Assembly: GCA_033762255.1 (NCBI GenBank)
Contig: JANRLT010000021.1
Coordinates: 248,001 to 312,000, forward strand
Reading direction: 5' to 3'
Source: Pirellulales bacterium
Lineage (GTDB): Bacteria; Planctomycetota; Planctomycetia; Pirellulales; JALHPA01
Length of the DNA: 64,000 bases
The notes beneath the pieces are model-generated. The model saw nothing but the letters and a program-made list of their open reading frames with translations, searched no databases and was not told where the DNA came from. A program made the translations under genes and the position numbers. Below, piece by piece: positions 58,601 through 64,000 of the stretch (positions are counted from its first letter, which is position 1; every line of letters starts with the position of its first letter).

Positions 58601-61531
58601 CAATTCAGAGGCACTAATGTTGATCTTGCCGGACAACACCTGGGTGTAGGTATCGCCGGTATTGATGCCGTGGAAACCGTCCACATCGACGTCGCCGCTG
58701 CAGCAGTTACCAGCACCATCGGTAAAGTTGGCGGTACCAACTAGGTTGCGGTTATTAACCGAAACTCCGGTGGCCAGCAGGTTGTTAATGCCAGCGCCGG
58801 ACGCATCGTCAATCACATCAGTGGTGCTACGGTACAACCGGGCACGCAAGGCATTCGAGACATTGCCAACCGCAGCGTCGGAAATGTTCAATTCCAAACG
58901 ACCGCCATTGATTTGCAGCGTCGAACCACCCAGGGTATTGACCGTACCGGCGACATTGGTCGTGGCGCGGGTCACACCGGCGTCCAGTTTCAGCGTGAGG
59001 TTGCTAGAGAGCGGGGTCATCGCGGTGTTGGATAGATCCAACACGCCACCACCCCCCTTGCTCAGGACCGAGCCGGGAGTCGCCGAAATACCGCTTAGTG
59101 GAGGAGTGATCACGCTGACGGTGTTCAAACCGACATTTCCGTCCACCGAGATGCTGCTGAACGAGGTGGCGGCGGTATCAACCGTCAAGACACCGGTGTT
59201 TTGCAGGGTCAAGGCGCCAAAGTTAGCCCCGGCACCTTCCACGCGGATGGCCGAGCCAGGACCAGAGACCGTGATCGGCGTATTGGTCAGATCCATCACA
59301 CCCCGCTGGCCAAACTGAGCCGGTGTCGCGCCGGGATTGATTGTGCCGGTAGTGCCACCTTCGTGGGTGTTGCCAAATTGGAAGTGGTAGCTGCCGCCGC
59401 CGCCGCTGTCATTAACCGCCAGGGCGATCTTGTAGGTACCGGCATCCAGAGAGATCGAGGAAATATCGTCCTGGTTGCAGCAACGGTCGTTGTCGATCAA
59501 TTCGTCAACGTCGACACCGGGGGTCGTGAAGACACCGTCGTTGTCACCGTCGATCCGATCAAAGGTCCCGTTGTTATTCAGGTCAATCCATAACGAAACG
59601 CTATCATCGTTATCCAGGGTGGCAAATTCATGGGCCAGGGCGGTCCCGGTGGTCACACTGGTGGTAAAGTAACCGGTGTAAATCACGCCAAAGTCACCCG
59701 TGTCGGCGCCATAAAAGAACTGGCTGACCTTACCATCACCGTTGCAGCAATTGCCCAACCCATCGGTAAAGTCAATCGCGCCAGTCGCATTGCGGGAGAC
59801 GTCGGCCAACCGAGTCTCAATAAAGCGCATCCCTTCGACCGTGTCGGGCCATTGGGTGCCGCCTTCGTTGAAGTTACCGCGGTCAAAGAACCGGGCTTGG
59901 AGCGAACCGCCGACAATCGGGGCGGTGTTTTCAAAGACCACCGTACCGCCAGCCAGATTCACAGCCGCGCCGCCGATGGTGCTGACCGTGGAGTTCTTTA
60001 CAACCTTGGTCACGCCACCGTTCAGTTGAACGGTGTCACCTGCGGTCAGGTTCGAGGCGGAGGAAGTGTTGGTGATTTCCAGCGTGCCTGGGCCGGTCTT
60101 GACCAGCGTGGCCACGCCACCGGATTTGCTCAACACGCCAGTGCTAGCGCCGGTGGTGTTGTTAATCGTGGCGGTGCCGGTGATGGTGGTGCCGGCAAAG
60201 TTCGCCTTGCCGCCATTGGTGTTCAACTGGGAGTTGTTGATGGTCAATGCGCCGTAGTCAACATCCGTATCGGCAACCGACAAAATCGTGGAGGCGGTGC
60301 CGCCGCTCACGGAGATGTTGTTGCTGGTGAAGTCGTCGCTATCTTCAGGCACAATGGCGGAGAAGTTAGCCGAACGAGCCACAGGATCAATCACTTCCAG
60401 CACATTGCCGGTGTCCGGACCATTCCAGCCAGCGACAAAACCCGATCCACCACCTTTTTCATAAAAGCCGATGGCGATCTGGTGTTGACCTGCCGACAGG
60501 TTGATCGTGCCGGTACGCAGGGCTTGGTTGGTCGGACCAGCGGGATCATTGATCCCCTGGTAGCTGTTATTGTCGACAACCTTGACGCCGTCGATAAAGA
60601 TCACCGAACCGTCGTCACCAGCGGTTTGGAAGGTGTAAGTACCGGGAGTCGTGATGTTCAAGTTGCCAAAGAAACCGGCCACATGTTCATCGGCATTCAG
60701 CGTCGTAGCGCTGGGGAACGGATTTCCGCCGCTGTCGTCCAAGGTGGTAAACCCGCCGCCATTGGGGAAGTCGAGGGCTTCGGTCGAGGCCAAAGCGGTT
60801 TCGGGATCGCCCATGCGGTCGCGCAGGGCCAAGAGGCCTTCGTAGGTGTCAAAACCGATGATACCGTTGCTGGTACCGGCGCTGAACCGGGGACCATAAG
60901 CGGTACGGCCACCGACGTCATAGTTGTAATACTCATGGCTGAGTTGACCGGCGATTGTCAAGCTGCTGGCGATGTCGGCGATAAAAGTACCGCCAGCCAG
61001 ATTGATCGTGGCGCCACCAACCGAGTTAGAAACGTTCGCACCTGCGCCACTTGCACGGAGGGTACCGCCGGCGTTCACGGCGATGCTGGCCCCGGCAAAA
61101 TTGTTAGCGCTAGCGCCCAACTGGGTGTTGGTGAGACTCAGCACACCGCTGGAGATGGCGGATGGGCCGAAAGAGGTGACTTGGGAGGAAATCGTGTTGG
61201 CACGATCACCAGAAAAGCTGCCAAGCTGTTGAATGGAACCTGTCGTCAAGGAACCATTGCTCAGCGTAAAACCAGTGGTCGCGGGACCGGCGAACTCCAA
61301 CTGGTTGATGGTAAAGGGACCCGAGGTCAAATCCACGCTAAAACCAGTAGCGGTGTTGTTGAAGGTCGCCTTGTCAGGAGCGCCAGGAACGCCAGCGGAC
61401 CAGTTAGAGGCTGAACCAAAATCACTGGTACCCCCAATCCATACCGAATCCGCCGCCGTGGCCGCGGTTGCTCCCATGCCAGCAATGGCAAAGAGCGAGA
61501 TGATCTTACTTAACTTCGAACGCTTCGACAT
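55691..61531 (-). CDS. Giant PEP-CTERM surface protein with PA14-like, twin-Cys and dockerin-like parts
   Basis: The product has about 1946 residues. Order: signal peptide (LSKIISLFAIAGMGATAATAA); an autotransporter-type beta-rich repeat region (LTNTQLGAS, LAGGTFIADI); a PA14-like domain (about 225-395, with HVAGFFGNLNITTPGTYTFQTAGDDGSVIFIDG); further repeats; two related calcium-site-like units with CC pairs (about 590-720 and 935-1050); a lectin-like segment near 1320-1500; a dockerin-like pair (GDYNLDGKVDGSDYVVVDSN; GDGDFDGVVTSADYLPID) and the PEP-CTERM sorting end IPEPSTWVLGSLAAIGLGVMGLRRRQK. It should be exported, processed by an exosortase and exposed at the surface. ATG 61531 has GGGGGAAC upstream; the earlier ATG 61651 is unlikely. 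Confidence 0.92.
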   Translation of the reverse strand: MSKRSKLSKIISLFAIAGMGATAATAADSVWIGGTSDFGSASNWSAGVPGAPDKATFNNTATGFSVDLTSGPFTINQLEFAGPATTGFTLSNGSLTTGSIQQLGSFSGDRANTISSQVTSFGPSAISSGVLSLTNTQLGASANNFAGASIAVNAGGTLRASGAGANVSNSVGGATINLAGGTFIADIASSLTIAGQLSHEYYNYDVGGRTAYGPRFSAGTSNGIIGFDTYEGLLALRDRMGDPETALASTEALDFPNGGGFTTLDDSGGNPFPSATTLNADEHVAGFFGNLNITTPGTYTFQTAGDDGSVIFIDGVKVVDNNSYQGINDPAGPTNQALRTGTINLSAGQHQIAIGFYEKGGGSGFVAGWNGPDTGNVLEVIDPVARSANFSAIVPEDSDDFTSNNISVSGGTASTILSVADTDVDYGALTINNSQLNTNGGKANFAGTTITGTATINNTTGASTGVLSKSGGVATLVKTGPGTLEITNTSSASNLTAGDTVQLNGGVTKVVKNSTVSTIGGAAVNLAGGTVVFENTAPIVGGSLQARFFDRGNFNEGGTQWPDTVEGMRFIETRLADVSRNATGAIDFTDGLGNCCNGDGKVSQFFYGADTGDFGVIYTGYFTTSVTTGTALAHEFATLDNDDSVSLWIDLNNNGTFDRIDGDNDGVFTTPGVDVDELIDNDRCCNQDDISSISLDAGTYKIALAVNDSGGGGSYHFQFGNTHEGGTTGTINPGATPAQFGQRGVMDLTNTPITVSGPGSAIRVEGAGANFGALTLQNTGVLTVDTAATSFSSISVDGNVGLNTVSVITPPLSGISATPGSVLSKGGGGVLDLSNTAMTPLSSNLTLKLDAGVTRATTNVAGTVNTLGGSTLQINGGRLELNISDAAVGNVSNALRARLYRSTTDVIDDASGAGINNLLATGVSVNNRNLVGTANFTDGAGNCCSGDVDVDGFHGINTGDTYTQVLSGKINISASELATDFNFGVFDGDDQMAVWVDLNQNNTYETGEMITSAGCCNNDVQATINGSAFTAGAGAYNIALVTRDTGGGGSQRFLFSTGTGTALETIQPNKPSQAGRFSTTEGFQSTLNFGTNVLVGAGTQRLFNGDLAAANLTGTFTLQDGARLVNNLPTTYSNIAVSTGVGTVIGEDPTVANETTVVNANIAAGTTLAFESPNNINEVNPTTYTITGTVAGSGTLRPSGDNSANATTVSLTNNGVMFSGAASANVQQGATLNFNPGTGNTGTGATMTGGTLQGNLNFSSGTTNLPSAVFNQPTAPTVENGVLLEALLLGGFDTTTPLTGSFRNERMRYGNEYGSGEGGTVTQAEFIAGFWRDNQLVGYKGQIFIPDNAADINLNPNSTNLTTSDGLGSVAFGENFDDDVYIRLGGVDRYRNTQWDDNGSTGEIILPVGWTDIEVRFHEGGGGAGPSNNSGWSNNPGGDLAPGFGIDLDGSDGFDDLSTNMDDPFQNGNNSGTQSQYVRPVHGFSQNGNQIQFRYVTDPANLGNVNVSNGATGNVNAITNMWNVNLSGAGTLGTTGASNSRAINATGTGGTLNNAGAYNTAVVSVADGSSFTKSGAGTLSIGAQSLGNGTFTGNYSLGNNATASFNGGTTNITINAADARSIGTGTTVNVGGTLNVAGSQTVLSAGANKSKVVMTSSGVLNVNHNDTAGRVVGTGAGFGTAAGTVNVAAQQTFNVDGLRVNKLSLAAGNATNFTRVNVATNDGGSAGLVVINNTAADAAGLVMGNESYLDLNDNDLVLYHNDSVNSPNPIAAVTALVDNYYSFGSAPGNGVPMIGSTAVDNSSGTRVIIPVDNLNSQFGDVGNPFYDLTLGDSGMGTGFNQVIVRFTYPGDYNLDGKVDGSDYVVVDSNQGATSAGLTSGWTLGDGDFDGVVTSADYLPIDSFFGSGVGNPLSNPVVTAIPEPSTWVLGSLAAIGLGVMGLRRRQK

Positions 61532-62213
61532 GATGTTCCCCCAACGAAAAGATGAACGCAGAACCGAGTAGTAAGTGAACTCTTCCAAACACGCGCGCGT
61601 TAATCCAGGTTGTTTGGATAAAACGTGCGCTTTGGGTCCCCCCGGACCCACCCCCTCTAAAAAACAAAATCAGAACGATTTCGTTCCAGAAGAATCTGGA
61701 ATCATTCGTATACCAATAACATCAACTGTGCCGGTTTGTCTACGATTTGGTTAGTGAATTATCAAAAAAAGACGGTTTTAACGAAAATTCTGTTAAAGAA
61801 CCATTACTTTCAGCAAATTTATGAGTTAATGCGTCAATTCAATTGATATTCTTTGCGGCCAGTAGCCTTCATCAATACTCAATCCATACAACTCCCACTG
61901 TCGATTTCTGACAAGAAGCTTGCGCAGAACTAACATTTCGCCACGTTTTGATTCCTTTTTGCACCATAAGCCCCCCTTATTTTCGATATTTTTCCACTTT
62001 TTATACGATTTTAACAATTTGACCCGTCGCGGTCCTGCATGACCTTTCTCCTCATCAGCCACCTCGTTCCTTTGATTCTAAACCCTTTTGCTGGCAAAGT
62101 TTACCACGATAAATGCCGACATTATGCGCAGCCTCTTTCCCCAACGACCCGTCGCGCGCCTTCTTTTAGCTTTGTCTTAATCCTTCGAAAGCCTTTTTTC
62201 AATTTTTTTCTTT
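61532..62213. other. Divergent intergenic region, giant gene versus fliG
   Basis: About 680 bases hold the 5' leader of the giant gene, with a 7-bp hairpin at 61633-61650, and an AT-rich stretch. A 78-codon minus frame at 61826-62062 is not supported by a ribosome site or family. Confidence 0.45.
61633..61650 (-). promoter_or_regulatory. Leader hairpin of the giant surface protein gene
   Basis: TGGGTCC and GGACCCA form a perfect 7-bp stem with a 4-base loop about 100 bases upstream of the start codon on the minus strand. It would lie in the 5' leader if transcription starts upstream of it. Confidence 0.35.
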
Positions 62214-63206
62214 ATGGCCAATTCCATCCGGAAAGCCGCGATCTTGCTAATGTCGCTCCCCCAGGACGACGCGGGCAAAATCATGTCAAAATTTACGCCC
62301 AAAGAGGTGGAAGCGGTTTCGATCGAAATCGCACGGCTGGGGGCGGTAAGCAGCGACGAACAAGACAACGCGATCAATGAATTTGCCAATAATAGCACCA
62401 GTTCGATCGCCGGTTCGGGGGGCCTGGATTTAGCTAAGTCGCTGGTGGAAAAGGCTTTGGGAAAAAACGCCACCAGCACGCTGGATAATGTCCGCCAATC
62501 GATCGAGGCGGTCCCCTTTGGCTTTTTGAAAAATGTCGATAGCCAAAATCTGCTCACCTTTATCACCGATGAGCACCCGCAAACCATCGCCCTGATTGTC
62601 TCGCACCTGTCTCCCCAACAATCCGCCGATATCGTGGCCGGATTGCCCAGCGAACGCCAGTTGGCGGTGGTGCGGCGGATCGCGACCATGGGCCAGACAA
62701 ATCCCGAAATCATCAATGAAGTGGAAAAGGGATTGGAATATCGCATTTCCGGCGTGATGAGCCAGAGCTTTGAAAAGGCGGGAGGCGTGCAGACCGTGGC
62801 GGAGATTTTGAACGTCATCGACCGCGCTACCGAACGCAGCTTGTTGGAAAATCTGGCGCAAGAAAACCCCGATTTAGTCGAGGAAATTCGCCGCCTGATG
62901 TTTGTCTTTGACGATATCAACAAGTTTAACAATAAAGACATCCAAACCGTCCTCAAGAACGTCGAAACCAGCCAATGGGCGATGGCCCTCAAAGGGGCAA
63001 GCGAATCGCTCAAGGAAAAAATCCTGGGCAATTTGTCCACGAGAGCCGCGGATACCTTACGCGAGGAAATGGAATATTTGGGTCCGGTCAAGCTCTCCGC
63101 CGTGGAGCAGGTGCAGCAACAAATTGTCGATGTGATCCGTCGTTTGCAGGATTCCGGCGAGTTGGTCATTCAAAGCAGCGAAGAAGAAGAACAAATGATC
63201 GTCTAA
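62214..63206 (+). CDS. fliG: Flagellar motor switch protein FliG
   Basis: FliG of the switch complex transmits torque from the stator to the rotor. The 330 residues match the family: SIRKAAILLMSLPQDDAGKIMSKFTPKEVEAVS at the N-terminus, the central EHPQTIALIVSHLSPQQSADIVAGLP, and the charged C-terminal LVEEIRRLMFVFDDINKFNNKDIQTVLKNV, where torque residues occur. It stands without other flagellar genes between the giant surface-protein gene and mutS. This gene layout occurs in planctomycetes, where flagellar genes are scattered. Confidence 0.95.
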   Translation: MANSIRKAAILLMSLPQDDAGKIMSKFTPKEVEAVSIEIARLGAVSSDEQDNAINEFANNSTSSIAGSGGLDLAKSLVEKALGKNATSTLDNVRQSIEAVPFGFLKNVDSQNLLTFITDEHPQTIALIVSHLSPQQSADIVAGLPSERQLAVVRRIATMGQTNPEIINEVEKGLEYRISGVMSQSFEKAGGVQTVAEILNVIDRATERSLLENLAQENPDLVEEIRRLMFVFDDINKFNNKDIQTVLKNVETSQWAMALKGASESLKEKILGNLSTRAADTLREEMEYLGPVKLSAVEQVQQQIVDVIRRLQDSGELVIQSSEEEEQMIV

Positions 63207-63268
63207 GCCATAGGGTCGACGGCCGCGTCCGCTTTGCAGGGGGGCCTTGGTTTGCTAGCATTGGCCGC

Positions 63269-64000
63269 ATGAATCTTTCCCCCATGATGCAACAGTACCA
63301 ACAGGCCAAGGCGTCCTGTCCGGATGCGCTGTTGTTGTTTCGCATGGGTGATTTTTACGAGCTATTTCACGAGGACGCCCGCACCGCGGCGACCATCCTC
63401 AATCTGACGCTCACCAGCCGCGACAAAGGCGAAAATCCAGTGCCGATGGCCGGTTTTCCCTATCACCAGCTCGAAAGTTATCTGGCCAAACTGATCGCCC
63501 GGGGCCTGCGCGTGGCGGTCTGCGAACAAGTGGAAGATCCCGCCGCGGCCAAGGGAATTGTCCAACGGGAAGTCGTGCGGATCGTGACCCCCGGCACCTT
63601 GACCGATGACGCCCTGCTCGACCCGCGGGCCAATAATTATTTAGCCGCGGTCGCACCCGGAAAAAACGACCAACTTGCCGGCGTGGCCTGGGTCGAACTT
63701 TCGACCGGGCGCTTTTGGGCGGGACAATGCCCGGCGGCAAAACTGGCGGACGAGCTCGCGCGAATTGATCCCGTCGAATGCCTCTGGCCGGAAGGACTGC
63801 CGTGCCCTTTTGCGACGAGTGCCGACCCCGGCCCGGGAAAAATGGCAATCACCACCCGACCAGGCTGGATTTTTAGTTTGGCATCCGCCAAAGAAGCGTT
63901 ATTGCAGCAATTTGGCATTCATACACTGGAGGGATTTGGCTTTGGGGAAGAAACCGACCAGCCAGCGATTTGCGCGGCGGGGGCGGTCATGTTGTATTTG
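63269..64000 (+). CDS. mutS: DNA mismatch repair protein MutS, 3' end outside the window
   Basis: MutS recognises mismatches and starts repair. The first 244 residues are visible. They contain the mismatch-binding N-terminus (MMQQYQQAKASCPDALLLFRMGDFYELF with the FxE type motif near GDFYELF) and the connector start (MAGFPYHQLESYLAKLIARGLRVAVCEQVEDP, REVVRIVTPGTL). The ATPase domain lies beyond the window. It begins 62 bases after fliG and may share its transcript. Confidence 0.96.
   Translation, partial: MNLSPMMQQYQQAKASCPDALLLFRMGDFYELFHEDARTAATILNLTLTSRDKGENPVPMAGFPYHQLESYLAKLIARGLRVAVCEQVEDPAAAKGIVQREVVRIVTPGTLTDDALLDPRANNYLAAVAPGKNDQLAGVAWVELSTGRFWAGQCPAAKLADELARIDPVECLWPEGLPCPFATSADPGPGKMAITTRPGWIFSLASAKEALLQQFGIHTLEGFGFGEETDQPAICAAGAVMLYL

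Noticed and set aside
61826-62062. 78-codon minus-strand frame rich in Lys and Glu
   Set aside because: It lies in an AT-rich intergenic region with no ribosome site; Lys-rich peptides arise easily from such composition.

Overview
The window looks like chromosomal DNA of a planctomycete, probably of the Pirellula/Rhodopirellula type. The evidence is a PEP-CTERM protein with a dockerin-like tail, an anti-sigma-like protein fused to a DUF1559-like module, a small PWADPYI protein, large proline-rich proteins whose N-terminus resembles a J-domain, lipid A genes (lpxC, lpxA) with Skp chaperones, many short secreted proteins, and widely spaced genes on both strands. It is an inference from gene content; no rRNA gene is present to confirm it.

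Layout. 1-4070 (minus): a ribose-type sugar ABC importer (binding lipoprotein, permease, ATPase whose last few codons lie outside the window). 4581-9689 (plus): a soluble non-RD serine/threonine kinase, a DUF3472 secreted protein and a FixL/FixJ-like sensor kinase and response regulator, followed by aroA. 11218-14669: a small zinc-ribbon protein, a 16-bp tandem repeat array, a secreted protein, a cyclophilin lipoprotein and a Tat-exported intradiol dioxygenase. 15009-20013 (plus): a small PWADPYI protein, then an envelope cluster of two Skp/OmpH chaperones, lpxC, lpxA and a GnnA-like oxidoreductase. 20082-25452 (minus): an ABC-2 type permease, acylphosphatase, two M16 peptidase subunits with complementary active-site losses, and a GNAT acetyltransferase. 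25915-30897: a Cys/His-rich lipoprotein, a benzoylformate-decarboxylase-like ThDP enzyme divergent from a flavin reductase, a J-domain/leucine-rich protein and purU. 31292-34535 (minus): two short AT-rich genes and an ECF sigma factor overlapping its membrane-anchored partner. 35083-45697: mtnA, a TrmH-type methyltransferase, a 783-residue membrane protein, ilvB, a transglutaminase-like protein, a YheT-type hydrolase and tRNA-Ala(CGC). 46098-51087 (minus): a double esterase with a MarR regulator, and an HtrA-like protease. 51553-64000: ftsH, a Dabb protein, a secreted Gly/Pro-rich protein, a nearly 2000-residue PEP-CTERM protein, fliG and the start of mutS.

How the parts relate. The clearest units are the sugar importer, the sensor/regulator pair, the envelope cluster, the M16 pair, the sigma/anti-sigma-like pair and the MarR-esterase pair. 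Most other genes stand alone. The intergenic DNA carries several kinds of palindromic or repeated elements that the genes do not explain. No phage, insertion sequence, CRISPR array or defence island was recognised. The best candidates for something undescribed are the 16-bp array, the self-complementary intergenic elements, the twin-cysteine repeats in the giant surface protein, the anti-sigma/DUF1559-like fusion and the GnnA-like enzyme beside lpxA.
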